This document shows, piece by piece, positions 38,282 to 47,040 of a stretch of DNA of 64,000 nucleotides. Both the position numbers and the translations under genes were made by a program. The DNA lies in NCBI RefSeq assembly GCF_014196455.1, contig NZ_JACIDS010000001.1:682001-746000 (forward strand), read 5' to 3'. How positions within the stretch are numbered: position 1 is the first letter of the stretch; each line of letters starts with the position of its first letter. This DNA comes from Kaistia hirudinis (GTDB lineage: Bacteria; Pseudomonadota; Alphaproteobacteria; Rhizobiales; Kaistiaceae). Under the pieces are notes generated by a model. It did no database searches and had not been told where the DNA came from. It worked only from the letters and a program-made list of their open reading frames with translations.

Positions 38282-40252
38282 TCATGCCGGGAGCGCGGCG
38301 TCCTCCGCCTTCGTCCCGCGCCGCACGATGCCGAGATCGTCTTCGTCCTCGACTTTCCTGAGCCGCTCCGCGGCCTCCGCCGCCTCGCGCTGGCGATTCC
38401 ACATCGAGGCATAGAGCGCGCCGCGCGCCATCAGTTCCTCGTGCCGGCCGCGCTCGACGATCCGCCCGGCTTCGAGCACCAGGATCTGGTCGGCATGGAC
38501 GACGGTCGACAGGCGATGCGCGATGACGAGCGTGGTCCGCCCGCTCGAGACGCGATCGAGCGCGCCCTGGATCTCGCGTTCGGTATGCGTGTCGAGCGCC
38601 GAGGTCGCCTCGTCCAGGATCAGGATCGGCGGCGCCTTGAGGATCGTCCGCGCGATCGCGACGCGCTGCTTCTCGCCGCCGGAGAGCTTCAGTCCGCGCT
38701 CGCCGACCTCGGTCTCGAAACCATCCGGCAATTGCTCGATGAAGCCCGCGATCTGCGCCATCCGCGCCGCCTCGCGCATCTCGGCCTCGCTCGCGCTCGG
38801 CCGGCCATAGCGGATGTTGTAGGCGATCGTATCGTTGAACAGCACGGTGTCCTGCGGGACCATGCCGATCGCCGCGCGGACGCTGTTCTGCTGCACGTCG
38901 CGAATGTCGTGGCCGTCGATGGTGATACGGCCGCCGGTCGCGTCATAGAAGCGGAAGAGCAGGCGCGAGATGGTCGACTTGCCGGCGCCCGAGGGACCGA
39001 CGATCGCCACGGTGTGGCCCGCGGGCACGTCGAACGAGATACCCTTCAGGATCGGCCGCGCGGCGTCATAATGGAAGGCGACGTCCTCGAAGCGCAGCGC
39101 GCCCGGACCGGCTGGCAGCGCTGGCGCGCCCGGCTTGTCGCGGACTTCCTCGCCTTCGTCCAGCAGGTCGAACATCGCCTCGACATCGGCGAGGCCCTGC
39201 TTCAGCTCGCGATAGATCATGCCGATGAAGTTCAGCGGGAAGGAAAGCTGGATGAGCAGCGCATTGATCATGACGAAATCGCCGAGCGTCTGCTCGCCGC
39301 GCAGGATCGCGAGGCCGGAGAGCACCATGCAGGTCGTCATGCCGATGGTGAAGATCACCGTCTGGCCGATGTTCAGCCAGGCGAGCGACGTCCAGGTCTT
39401 GATCGAGGCGGCCTCGTAGCGCGCGAGCGAACGATCGTAGCGCTCGGCCTCCAAATCCTCATTGCCGAAATATTTCACCGTCTCGTAGTTGAGCAGCGAG
39501 TCGACGGCCTTCGAATTCGCCTCCGTGTCGGAAGCGTTCATCTCGCGGCGGAGCGCGATGCGCCAGTTCGAGGCGACGATGGTGAACCAGACATAGGCGA
39601 CGACCGTCGCGACGATCACGCCGAGATAGGTGAAGTTGAACTGCCAGGCGATGATCGCTGCGGCGAGCAGGAACTCCAGCACGGTCGGCACGGTGTTGAG
39701 GATGATGTGGTCGACGATCGAATCGACCCCCTTCATCCCGTGATCCATGGTGCGCGACAGACCGCCGGTGCGCCGCTGCAGATGGAAGCGCAGCGACAGG
39801 CGATGCATGTGCACGAAGGCGCGATGGCCGAGCTGGCGGATCGCATGCTCGCTGACGCGCGCGAACAGCGCATCGCGGAGCTGGTTGAAGAGGTTGAGCA
39901 GGATGCGGCCGCCGCCATAGGCGATGACCAGCAGGATCGGCACGGTCAGCACCGTGGCGATCCCCGCGCTCGTGTCGGCGCCACGCGCCGCCGTCAGCGA
40001 GTCGGCGGCCCATTTGTACGCATAGGGCACCATGACCGTGACGAGCTTCGCCGCGACGAGCACGACCAGCGCCAGGGCGACGCGCATCTTGAGGTCGGGG
40101 CGATCGCTCGGCCAGATGAACGGCCAGAGCCGCTTGAGCGTGGCGAAGGCGGCGCGCTCGTCAGTCGCCTTGGGCCGGGGCGGCGCAGCGCCTGTGGTGG
40201 CCGTGGAGGCGGGTTCGGCCGGACCCGGCACGGCGCCGTTTGCTGCGCTCAT
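38282..40252 (-). CDS. Atm1/HMT1-type ABC transporter (fused permease-ATPase)
   Basis: The 656-residue half transporter has a 6-helix membrane domain and one ATPase domain. Its membrane helices carry RRTGGLSRTMDHGMKGVD and NYETVKYFGNEDLEAERY, typical of Atm1/ABCB7 proteins, which export glutathione conjugates or metal-glutathione species. The ATPase has GPSGAGKST, LSGGEKQR and LILDEATSALD. ATG 40252 is used instead of a longer frame. The N-terminus adds a 50-residue low-complexity stretch. In Hyphomicrobiales relatives protect against heavy metals; here no regulator is adjacent. Confidence 0.92.
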   Translation of the reverse strand: MSAANGAVPGPAEPASTATTGAAPPRPKATDERAAFATLKRLWPFIWPSDRPDLKMRVALALVVLVAAKLVTVMVPYAYKWAADSLTAARGADTSAGIATVLTVPILLVIAYGGGRILLNLFNQLRDALFARVSEHAIRQLGHRAFVHMHRLSLRFHLQRRTGGLSRTMDHGMKGVDSIVDHIILNTVPTVLEFLLAAAIIAWQFNFTYLGVIVATVVAYVWFTIVASNWRIALRREMNASDTEANSKAVDSLLNYETVKYFGNEDLEAERYDRSLARYEAASIKTWTSLAWLNIGQTVIFTIGMTTCMVLSGLAILRGEQTLGDFVMINALLIQLSFPLNFIGMIYRELKQGLADVEAMFDLLDEGEEVRDKPGAPALPAGPGALRFEDVAFHYDAARPILKGISFDVPAGHTVAIVGPSGAGKSTISRLLFRFYDATGGRITIDGHDIRDVQQNSVRAAIGMVPQDTVLFNDTIAYNIRYGRPSASEAEMREAARMAQIAGFIEQLPDGFETEVGERGLKLSGGEKQRVAIARTILKAPPILILDEATSALDTHTEREIQGALDRVSSGRTTLVIAHRLSTVVHADQILVLEAGRIVERGRHEELMARGALYASMWNRQREAAEAAERLRKVEDEDDLGIVRRGTKAEDAALPA

Positions 40253-40306
40253 TCTTGTAACACTCCCGTAGGCGGTCCCGAGGCATGGCACCCCGGAAAT
40301 GCAGAC

Positions 40307-40334
40307 ACCCGCCCCACGCAAGCGTGGAGCGGGT
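40307..40334 (-). terminator. Hairpin after the LysM gene
   Basis: ACCCGC-C-CCACG (40307-40318) pairs with CGTGG-A-GCGGGT (40323-40334) around CAAG, with one C-A mismatch. It lies between the LysM gene and the ABC exporter gene on the minus strand. No strong T-run follows. Confidence 0.5.
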
Positions 40335-40385
40335 CAGGGCCGGGCGGCCCGACTCCGATCGGACCTTGCAGATAGGGAGTGACGG

Positions 40386-42074
40386 TCAGTTCGTCCAGCG
40401 GGCATCGCCCGCCGGCAGCACGAAGATCTGGCCGGGATAGATCCAGTGCGGATCGCGGATCTGGTCCGTGTTCGCCTCATAGATCGTCGAGAAGCGGACG
40501 CCCTTACCGTAGAGGCGCCGCGAGATCGTCCACAGATTGTCGCCACGACGGATGATGACGTTCTGCGGTCCGGGCATGGTGCCGGCGGCGCTCACACCGG
40601 CGCTGCCGCCGCCTTCCGTCGTCACGGGCGCCAGGATCGCGACATCGGCGCTCTGCTCGAACGGCACCTCGGCGCGGACGACCACATTGCCGGTGTCCTT
40701 GTCGATCTGGTCGGCGCGGACCGTATGCTGGCCCGGCTTGATCTCGTGCTTCTTCTCCAACAGCCAGCGGCCGCCCTCGCCGGTCGCAACATCGCCGACC
40801 GGCACGCCATCGACATAGATGCGCACGGTGCCGCCGGTCGCAGCCGAGCCGGCGATATAGATGGTGCCGTTCTCGAATTCGACGGCATCGACGGTAACCT
40901 TTGGCGCGACGGCCGGCTGGGCAGCCGCTTCGGTATTGGCAGACGGCGTGGCGCCAGCGGTCGCGGCGGCAGGTGCGGTCGCGGTGTCACCCGAGGTCGA
41001 TGCGGCCGCGTCAGGCGCCGACGCGGTCTTGTTCTCGGCTGTCGTGGCATCCGGCGCTGCCGGCGTGGACTTGTTGTCGGCGGCGGCCGCAGCGTCCTGG
41101 CCCGCAGGCGCGGTGCCAGCGGCAGGCTGCGACGCCTGCGCAGCGTCGGTCGATCCCGGCGCGGCCTTGTCGGCCGCAGCGGCACCCTGCGGCGCTCCGT
41201 CGGCGGAATTCGGCGACGGCTCGGCAGTCGCGACCTGCTGGTCCTGCGACTTCGCGACGCCCGGCGTGGTCTTGTCGCCGCCCGGCACCTGCATCACGCG
41301 GCTCGGCGCATCCGGCGCGTTCAGCACGACGAGCGCATCGCCCTTGCCTGGCTCGGGCACTTCAACCGCGACGCGCTGCTCGGAAAGAGCCTGCGTCTTG
41401 CCGTCGGGCGAGGTGGTACGGATCGAGAGGTCGTGCGTTCCGGGCGGCAGCGGCTTGTCGACCACGATGGCCCATTCGCCGCGCTCATTCGCCTCGCCCT
41501 TGCCGACGGTGCTCGAGCCGTCGAGCACCTCGACTGTGGCCTTGGGCGCCGCGAGACCGGCGACAACCGCTTCGCCCGTCGGCTCGACACGCACGACATC
41601 GAAGCTCGGCGCTTCGGAGGCGGCAGAAGCCGCGGCCTGACCGTCGGCGGGTGCGGCACCAGCACCGGCAGCGGCTTCCTTGCCGGCCGTGCCCTGCCCT
41701 TCGGCATTCTTGGCAGCAGCGGCGTCGCCAGCGGCAGCATCCGCGCCGGTCTTCGGCTCGCTCGTCGCGCCCGGCGCGGCGGCGGTCTTGTCTTCGGCAG
41801 CGCCCTTGTCTTCGGCAGCGCCCTTGGCCGCGTCAGCCGCAGCCTTCGGCGCTTCGGCGCCAGCGGCATCCGTCTGAGCCGCCTCGGATTTGCCGGCTTC
41901 GGCCGACCCGCTCTTGGCGGCGTCCGGCGCCGCGGCGGTCTCTTTTCCGGCATCTTCCTTGTGGATGGGCCCTGCGGTCACCGCGTAGTAAAGGCCGAGG
42001 ATCAGCGCAACCAGAGCGATCACGCCGGCAATGCGGCCGGACGTGCGTGGACCCGGCGGTGTCTGGTCAGCCAT
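40386..42074 (-). CDS. Membrane-anchored Ala/Pro-rich protein with C-terminal LysM
   Basis: The 562-residue protein has one N-terminal membrane segment (GVIALVALILGLYYAV), a long Ala-rich, low-complexity stretch (about 40-150), two Ig-like or Big-type modules (VVRVEPTGEAVVAGLAAPKATVEVLDG and the segment after VTVDAVEFENGTIYIAG), a second Ala-rich linker and a LysM domain (RRGDNLWTISRRLYGKGVRFSTIY...PGQIFVLP) at the C-terminus. It should span the periplasm from the inner membrane to peptidoglycan. Such proteins are common in Hyphomicrobiales but not characterised. Two palindromes lie in its leader. Confidence 0.87.
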   Translation of the reverse strand: MADQTPPGPRTSGRIAGVIALVALILGLYYAVTAGPIHKEDAGKETAAAPDAAKSGSAEAGKSEAAQTDAAGAEAPKAAADAAKGAAEDKGAAEDKTAAAPGATSEPKTGADAAAGDAAAAKNAEGQGTAGKEAAAGAGAAPADGQAAASAASEAPSFDVVRVEPTGEAVVAGLAAPKATVEVLDGSSTVGKGEANERGEWAIVVDKPLPPGTHDLSIRTTSPDGKTQALSEQRVAVEVPEPGKGDALVVLNAPDAPSRVMQVPGGDKTTPGVAKSQDQQVATAEPSPNSADGAPQGAAAADKAAPGSTDAAQASQPAAGTAPAGQDAAAAADNKSTPAAPDATTAENKTASAPDAAASTSGDTATAPAAATAGATPSANTEAAAQPAVAPKVTVDAVEFENGTIYIAGSAATGGTVRIYVDGVPVGDVATGEGGRWLLEKKHEIKPGQHTVRADQIDKDTGNVVVRAEVPFEQSADVAILAPVTTEGGGSAGVSAAGTMPGPQNVIIRRGDNLWTISRRLYGKGVRFSTIYEANTDQIRDPHWIYPGQIFVLPAGDARWTN

Positions 42075-42095
42075 CGATGTTCGAACCTTGCCAAG

Positions 42096-42126
42096 AACGG
42101 GCGATCAGCCCGTTGCCCGATCGGGC
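42096..42126. promoter_or_regulatory. Adjacent palindromes in the LysM/LOG divergent region
   Basis: AACGGGC-GATCA-GCCCGTT (42096-42114) is followed at once by the perfect palindrome GCCCGATCGGGC (42115-42126). They lie 22-52 bp upstream of the LysM start and could be operators or leader hairpins. Confidence 0.35.
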
Positions 42127-42282
42127 GGTTGCAGCGCAGCCGGTGCGGAAACCCGCCCCTTTGCGCGAAACTCTATACGAGTATTCCGCGACGCGACAAG
42201 GCTCGGAAATGGTTGATTCCCCCGACAAATCGTCCCGCCCTCGGCGCTTGACGCCCCGCGGCCGCGATGCGAGGACAATTCG

Positions 42283-42894
42283 ATGGCCAACATTTCCACG
42301 ATCTGTGTCTATTGCGGTTCCTCCTCGGGCGGCGACCCGGTCTATGCCGAGGCGGCCGAGGCGCTCGGCCGTGCCATGGGCGCGGCCGGCATCGGCCTCG
42401 TCTATGGCGGCGGCTCCATCGGACTGATGGGCATCGTCGCCCGCTCCGTGATGGCGGCCGGCGGCCACGTGACGGGAATCATCCCGCAATTCCTGAAAGA
42501 GCGCGAAGTGATGCTGGAGACGGCGCACGAGCTGCACGTCACCGGCGACATGCATGAGCGCAAGCGCGCCATGTTCGATCGCGCTGACGCTTTCGTCGCG
42601 CTTCCCGGCGGCATCGGCACGCTGGAAGAGCTGGTCGAGATCATGACCTGGGCCCAGCTCGGCCAGCATCGCAAGCCCGTGCTGATGGCCAATATCAACG
42701 GCTTCTGGGATCCACTCGTCGCCCTGCTGCGTCACATGGGCGACGAGGGCTTCATCCGCTCGGGATATGAGGTGAGCTATCTCGTCGCGGAACGGATCGC
42801 CGATGTCGTGCCGATGCTGCGATCTGCGGCGGCCGCTGTGCCGTCACGGCCGAAGCCGGCTGCAGCGGAATCGATCCCGATCGCCGATCTCTGA
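42283..42894 (+). CDS. LOG-family phosphoribohydrolase (TIGR00730)
   Basis: The 203-residue protein is a LOG/YvdD-type nucleoside 5'-monophosphate phosphoribohydrolase, which in some organisms releases cytokinin bases. The family signature PGGIGTLEE is present in full, together with CVYCGSSSG at the N-terminus and VYGGGSIGLMG. GAGGA precedes the ATG by six bases. A strong hairpin ends the gene. Whether it acts on cytokinin or on ordinary nucleotides cannot be told from sequence. Confidence 0.92.
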   Translation: MANISTICVYCGSSSGGDPVYAEAAEALGRAMGAAGIGLVYGGGSIGLMGIVARSVMAAGGHVTGIIPQFLKEREVMLETAHELHVTGDMHERKRAMFDRADAFVALPGGIGTLEELVEIMTWAQLGQHRKPVLMANINGFWDPLVALLRHMGDEGFIRSGYEVSYLVAERIADVVPMLRSAAAAVPSRPKPAAAESIPIADL

Positions 42895-42900
42895 GCGGGG

Positions 42901-42930
42901 GCGGCGCGGGCCGTGTGCGGACCGCGCCGC
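42901..42930. terminator. Bidirectional hairpin between the LOG gene and the small protein gene
   Basis: GCGGCGCGG (42901-42909) pairs with CCGCGCCGC (42922-42930), with inner CCG (42911-42913) against CGG (42918-42920). The genes on both sides converge here. Confidence 0.65.
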
Positions 42931-42936
42931 GAGAGC

Positions 42937-43278
42937 TCAGGCTCCGGTGTCGAGCAGCAGGCGCGGCATCGGCCCGGGCGGCGGCGCGGCTAGGTCGACG
43001 CCGTGGATCGCGTTCACCTCCGAGCGGAACCACGTCGTGAAGGGGTCGGTTCCTGCGCCGAACTTCGCGAAAGCGCCGGCCGGATCGTCGCCCTCCAGTG
43101 TGACGACCACGAAATCGCCCATCGGCGTATGCTGATGGAACGTTCGTTCGCGCACGCCCAGTCGCTTCCGGCTGGCCGTGAATTCGGCTTTCTTGTCGCC
43201 GTTCAGATGTCCAATGAAGCTCTCGAAATGCGCCAGCTGACCTGACGCGATCGGGATAGCGATAGCCATCATAGCCAT
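42937..43278 (-). CDS. Small alpha/beta protein of unknown function
   Basis: The 113-residue protein has the look of a dimeric ferredoxin-like (alpha-beta barrel) fold: an opening strand AIPIASG, helix LAHFESFIGHLNGDKKAEFTASRKRLG, strands VRERTFHQHT and GDFVVVTLEGDDP, and a final helix ending at FTTWFRSEVNAIHGVDL. It recalls small DUF6176-type proteins, weakly. ATG 43278 has GGGAGG six bases upstream. A TATAAT (43332-43327) lies 49 bp upstream. No function can be assigned. Confidence 0.6.
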   Translation of the reverse strand: MAMMAIAIPIASGQLAHFESFIGHLNGDKKAEFTASRKRLGVRERTFHQHTPMGDFVVVTLEGDDPAGAFAKFGAGTDPFTTWFRSEVNAIHGVDLAAPPPGPMPRLLLDTGA

Positions 43279-43326
43279 TTGCATCCTCCCACTCCGAGCG
43301 GCCTCCCTGGGCCCTCGGAGCGGAGA

Positions 43327-43355
43327 ATTATACGCTTGCATACAATCCTGCGAAA
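43327..43355 (-). promoter_or_regulatory. Candidate promoter of the small alpha/beta protein gene
   Basis: A perfect TATAAT is read on the minus strand at 43332-43327. The hexamer 17 bp upstream is TTTCGC, a poor -35, so an activator may be needed. Transcription would begin near 43320 and reach the ATG at 43278. Confidence 0.4.
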
Positions 43356-43362
43356 GCGGCGA

Positions 43363-44967
43363 TCAGGCCGGCTGGACGCCGGCCCGGACGAGCTTGAACA
43401 CGATCGAATCGATCAGCGCCTCGAACGAGGCATCGACGACGTTCTCGGAGACGCCGACGGTCGACCAGCTCGCGCCGGTGCCGTCGCGACTCTCGATGAG
43501 AACGCGCGTCACCGCCTCGGTGCCGCCGTTCAGGATGCGCACCTTGTAGTCGATCAGTTCGAGGTCGGCGATGACGTCCTGATAGACGCCGAGATCCTTG
43601 CGCAGCGCCCGATCGAGCGCGTTGACCGGACCGTTGCCCTCGCCGACGGTGAGCAGCCGCTCGCCGCCGACACGCAGCTTCACCACCGCCTCCGACTCGG
43701 AGAAGTGGCGCCGCCGTCCCTCGGCATCGAAGCGCCGCTCGACGGTGACGTGGAAGCTCTCGACCGTGAAATACTCCGGCACGGTACCGAGCGTGCGCCG
43801 GGCGAGCAGTTCGAACGAGGCGTCGGCGCCCTCATAGGAATAGCCGACCGCCTCGCGCTCCTTGACCGCGCTCAGCAGCGTCTCGAGCCGGGTATCCGCC
43901 TTGTCGACGGCGATGCCGAGGCGGGACAGCTCCGCCAGCAGGTTGGACCGTCCGGCCTGGTCCGAGACGAGGACACGGCGGCTGTTGCCGACCGACTCCG
44001 GCGGGACATGCTCGTAGGTGCTCGGGTCCTTGACGATCGCCGAGGCGTGAATGCCCGCTTTGGTCGCAAAGGCCGAGGCGCCGACATAGGGCGCCTGCCG
44101 GTTCGGAGCCCGGTTGACGATCTCGTCGAAGCGATGCGACAGCGCCGTCAGGCCCTTGAGCGCCTCCAGCGACACGCCGATCTCGAAGCGCTCGGCATAG
44201 AACGGCTTCAGCAGCAGCGTCGGGATGATCGAGACGAGGTTCGCATTGCCGCAGCGCTCGCCGATGCCGTTGAGCGTGCCCTGGATCTGGCGTACGCCGC
44301 CGCGCACGGCCGCCAGCGAATTGGCGACGGCCTGCTCCGTGTCGTTATGGGCGTGGATGCCGAGATGCCCGCCGGGGACGACCTCCGTCACGGCGCGCAC
44401 GATCGCTTCCACCTCGGCAGGCTGGCTGCCGCCATTCGTGTCGCAGAGCACGACCCAGCGGGCGCCGGCCTCATAGGCGGTGCGCGCACAGGCGAGCGCA
44501 TAATCCGGATTGGCCTTGTAGCCGTCGAAGAAGTGCTCGCAATCGACGAGCGCCTCCTTGCCCGCCTCGATCGCGGCGTGCACGGACAGGCGGATGCCTT
44601 CGAGGTTCTCCTCGGTGCTGGTGCCGAGCGCGAGGCGGACCTGATGGTCCCAGCTCTTCGCAACATAGCAGATCGCATCCGACTGGGCGCCGATCAGCGC
44701 GGCGATGCCCGGATCGTTGGAGACCGAGACGCCGGCGCGCTTGGTCATGCCGAACGCGGTGAACTTCGCCCGCTTGGTGCGCCGCTCGGTGAAGAGGCGG
44801 TTGTCGGTCGGGTTCGCACCGGGATAGCCGCCCTCGACATAATCGAGGCCGAGCTCGTCCAGCAGGCCGGCGATCAGGACCTTGTCCTCGACCGAGAAGT
44901 CGACGCCATTGGTCTGCGCGCCGTCGCGCAGCGTGGTGTCAAACAGAGTGAGGCGCTCGCGTGTCAC
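43363..44967 (-). CDS. cimA: Citramalate synthase
   Basis: CimA condenses pyruvate and acetyl-CoA to citramalate, a threonine-independent route to isoleucine. The 534-residue product has the DRE-TIM core FDTTLRDGAQTNGVDF, the HxH metal site in GIHAHNDTEQAVANS, GGVRQIQGTLNGIGERCGN and a C-terminal LeuA-type regulatory domain (from about residue 400). Its long-form length and VDFSVEDK near the N-terminus match the CimA group. GTG 44967 has GGAGG eight bases upstream and overlaps the stop of the upstream mini-gene as GTGA. Confidence 0.93.
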   Translation of the reverse strand: MTRERLTLFDTTLRDGAQTNGVDFSVEDKVLIAGLLDELGLDYVEGGYPGANPTDNRLFTERRTKRAKFTAFGMTKRAGVSVSNDPGIAALIGAQSDAICYVAKSWDHQVRLALGTSTEENLEGIRLSVHAAIEAGKEALVDCEHFFDGYKANPDYALACARTAYEAGARWVVLCDTNGGSQPAEVEAIVRAVTEVVPGGHLGIHAHNDTEQAVANSLAAVRGGVRQIQGTLNGIGERCGNANLVSIIPTLLLKPFYAERFEIGVSLEALKGLTALSHRFDEIVNRAPNRQAPYVGASAFATKAGIHASAIVKDPSTYEHVPPESVGNSRRVLVSDQAGRSNLLAELSRLGIAVDKADTRLETLLSAVKEREAVGYSYEGADASFELLARRTLGTVPEYFTVESFHVTVERRFDAEGRRRHFSESEAVVKLRVGGERLLTVGEGNGPVNALDRALRKDLGVYQDVIADLELIDYKVRILNGGTEAVTRVLIESRDGTGASWSTVGVSENVVDASFEALIDSIVFKLVRAGVQPA

Positions 44968-45173
44968 GGAGTGTCCTCCCCGGCCGTTCGCACTTCCCAC
45001 GTCGTCCAGAACTCGCCGGTCGCCTCGTCCTTGCCGTCAATAATCATCAGCCCCATCCCGTCGAGCGTCTTGCGAATGCTGTCGGCCTTGGCGAAGTCGC
45101 GCGCGCGGCGAGCTTCGATGCGGTCCTGGATCAGCTGTTCGATGAGCGTTTCGTCGAGCTTGGCGGCGGTCAT
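44964..45173 (-). CDS. Mini-protein resembling the C-terminus of cysteinyl-tRNA synthetase
   Basis: This 69-residue frame resembles the end of CysRS: LIQDRIEARRARDFAKADSI followed by RKTLDGMGLMIIDGKD and a final FWTTW, the region that recognises the tRNA anticodon stem in full-length enzymes. It has its own ATG at 45173 with GAGAAAGA upstream and couples to cimA by a GTGA overlap. No catalytic CysRS domain is adjacent. In Hyphomicrobiales cysS often lies near cimA, so this may be the remnant or a detached domain. Confidence 0.7.
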   Translation of the reverse strand: MTAAKLDETLIEQLIQDRIEARRARDFAKADSIRKTLDGMGLMIIDGKDEATGEFWTTWEVRTAGEDTP

Positions 45174-45278
45174 TTGGTTCTTTCTCTTGCGCGCCCAAGT
45201 GAGGCGCGGAATGGAAGGCGACGGTCATACTCCCCCGGCCCCGCCAGACCAAAGGTTTTTTGCACCGATGGCGTGAAC

Positions 45279-45293
45279 GCGCCATTTTGGCGC
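45279..45293. promoter_or_regulatory. Inverted repeat between the mini-gene and the DHA2 transporter gene
   Basis: GCGCCA-TTT-TGGCGC is a perfect palindrome in the 272-bp divergent gap (45174-45445). It could be an operator for the transporter gene. No other gene was found in the gap. Confidence 0.3.
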
Positions 45294-45445
45294 CTGTCGA
45301 CTCCGCACGATTCCCGGTCCGGCGCCCCTTGCCTTTTGATAAGGCGACAATAGTTTCCACCACGGGCCGGCACTCCACCCCCGCCGCCGGCCCGGGTGAC
45401 GACGAGCGGCACGACGCTTCGCCACGCCATTGCCTGGAAGCGACC

Positions 45446-46891
45446 ATGCCTGCCCGCCTGCTGCCCGATCGTATCCTCCTGCCTTTGATCGTCGCCTGCG
45501 CGCTGTTTATGGAGAACCTCGATTCGACGGTTCTTTCGACGGCGCTGCCCACCATCGCCAAGGATTTTGGCGTCAGCCCGATCAATATGAAGCTGGCGCT
45601 GACGTCCTATCTGCTGACGATCGCCGTCTTCATCCCGGCGTCCGGATGGCTCGCGGACCGCTTCGGCGCGCGGACGGTGTTCCGGCTCGCCATCGTCCTG
45701 TTCACGGCCGGCTCGATTTGTTCCGGCCTCTCCCATTCCATCGGCGAAATCGTCGCCTCGCGCGTGCTGCAGGGCATTGGCGGCGCGATGATGGTGCCGG
45801 TTGGCCGCCTCGTGATCCTCAAATCCGTCTCGAAGGCCGAGCTCGTCGGCGCACTCGCCTGGCTCACCGTGCCGGCGCTGATCGGCCCCGTGGTCGGCCC
45901 GCCGCTCGGCGGCTTCATCACGACCTATTTCGACTGGCGCTGGATCTTCTGGATCAATGTGCCGATCGGCATTCTCGGTCTCTTCCTCGCGACGCTCTAT
46001 ATTCCCGACGTGCGCGGCGAGGAGCGCGTGGCCTTCGATTATCTCGGCTTCGTGCTGTCGAGCCTCGGCATCGCCGGCTTCGTCACCGGCTCGACCTCGC
46101 TCGGCCTCAATCTGATGCCCTGGCCCTATGTGCTGGCGATCCTGTTCTCCGGCGCGGCCCTCCTGATCCTCTACGTCCTTCACAGCCGGCGCATCGACAA
46201 TCCGATCCTGGACCTTTCCCTGTTTCGCATCCCGAGCTTTGCGGCCAGCGTCATCGGCGGGCTGCTCTTCCGGACCGGCATCGGCGCCCTGCCCTTCCTG
46301 CTGCCGCTGATGTTGCAGCTCGGCTTCGGCCTGACGCCGTTCCAGTCCGGCTCGATCACCTTCGTCTCGGCGATCGGCGCCATCGCGATGAAGTTCGTGG
46401 CGCCGCCGCTGCTGCGCCGCTTCGGCTTCCGCAGCGTTTTGATCGCGAATTCGTTCATCGCCGCGATCTTCATCGCCATGCCGGCGCTGTTCGACGTCGG
46501 CACGCCGCTCGCCGCCATGACGGTGCTGCTCTTCATCGGCGGCTTCTTCCGCTCGCTGCAATTCACCAGTGCCAATGCGCTCGCCTTTGCGGACGTGCCG
46601 CAGAACCGCATGAGCCGGGCGACGAGCCTCACCAGCGTCTTCCAGCAGCTCTCGATGTCCATCGGCGTGTCGATTGGCGCCATCTCGCTGGAACTCACGC
46701 TGCATTCGACCGGCGGCCAGATCGAAGTCGCCACCTTCCACCCGGCCTTCATCGTCATCGGGCTGATCTCGATGAGCGCGGCGATCTTCTTCATCCGCAT
46801 GCCCGCCAGCGCCGGCGAGGAAATGTCCGGCCGCGGCAGGCGCCCGCCGCTGGCGCCAGATCCCGTCACGGCCATGCGCGAGCGCGCCTGA
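45446..46891 (+). CDS. DHA2-type MFS drug/metabolite exporter
   Basis: The 481-residue protein fits 14-helix MFS exporters of the EmrB/QacA (DHA2) group: the N-terminal FMENLDSTVLSTALPTIAKDF carries the D-x-T-V-x-x-x-A-L-P signature, GWLADRFGARTVFRLAIVLF the loop 2-3 motif and VLQGIGGAMMVPVGRLV, and GLVGPVLGGxL-type VGPPLGGFI follows helix 5. GGAAG lies six bases before the ATG. The substrate is unknown; no efflux regulator or membrane-fusion partner is adjacent. Confidence 0.9.
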   Translation: MPARLLPDRILLPLIVACALFMENLDSTVLSTALPTIAKDFGVSPINMKLALTSYLLTIAVFIPASGWLADRFGARTVFRLAIVLFTAGSICSGLSHSIGEIVASRVLQGIGGAMMVPVGRLVILKSVSKAELVGALAWLTVPALIGPVVGPPLGGFITTYFDWRWIFWINVPIGILGLFLATLYIPDVRGEERVAFDYLGFVLSSLGIAGFVTGSTSLGLNLMPWPYVLAILFSGAALLILYVLHSRRIDNPILDLSLFRIPSFAASVIGGLLFRTGIGALPFLLPLMLQLGFGLTPFQSGSITFVSAIGAIAMKFVAPPLLRRFGFRSVLIANSFIAAIFIAMPALFDVGTPLAAMTVLLFIGGFFRSLQFTSANALAFADVPQNRMSRATSLTSVFQQLSMSIGVSIGAISLELTLHSTGGQIEVATFHPAFIVIGLISMSAAIFFIRMPASAGEEMSGRGRRPPLAPDPVTAMRERA

Positions 46892-46901
46892 TTGCGCACA
46901 G

Positions 46902-46920
46902 TTTGTCGGCATCCGACCAA
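46902..46920 (+). promoter_or_regulatory. Upstream activator-like palindrome of the Rieske operon
   Basis: TTtGTCGGcatCCGACcAA is an imperfect palindrome with a perfect GTCGG-CAT-CCGAC core (46905-46917). It lies about 75-93 bp before the -24 element of the sigma-54 promoter, a normal place for an enhancer-binding protein. Confidence 0.5.
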
Positions 46921-46993
46921 TTTGCCGCCGTCTGCCTAAGCTGAAGTCATTCCAGACATGAGGCGGCGGCCGGATCCCCGGACGGTTCGCGGC

Positions 46994-47009
46994 TGGCACC
47001 AGACTTGCT
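46994..47009 (+). promoter_or_regulatory. Sigma-54 (RpoN) promoter of the Rieske-ABC operon
   Basis: TGGCACCAGACTTGCT matches the sigma-54 consensus TGGCAC-N5-TTGC exactly, with GG at 46995-46996 and GC at 47007-47008, ten bases apart. Transcription would start near 47020, 20 bp before the Rieske ATG. Confidence 0.75.
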
Positions 47010-47040
47010 GATCACTCCCGGCCTGAAAAGGAGACCGGGA

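Noticed and set aside
45170-46999. 609-codon open frame opposite the DHA2 transporter
   Set aside because: It is antisense to a well-identified MFS gene and lacks any recognisable motif.
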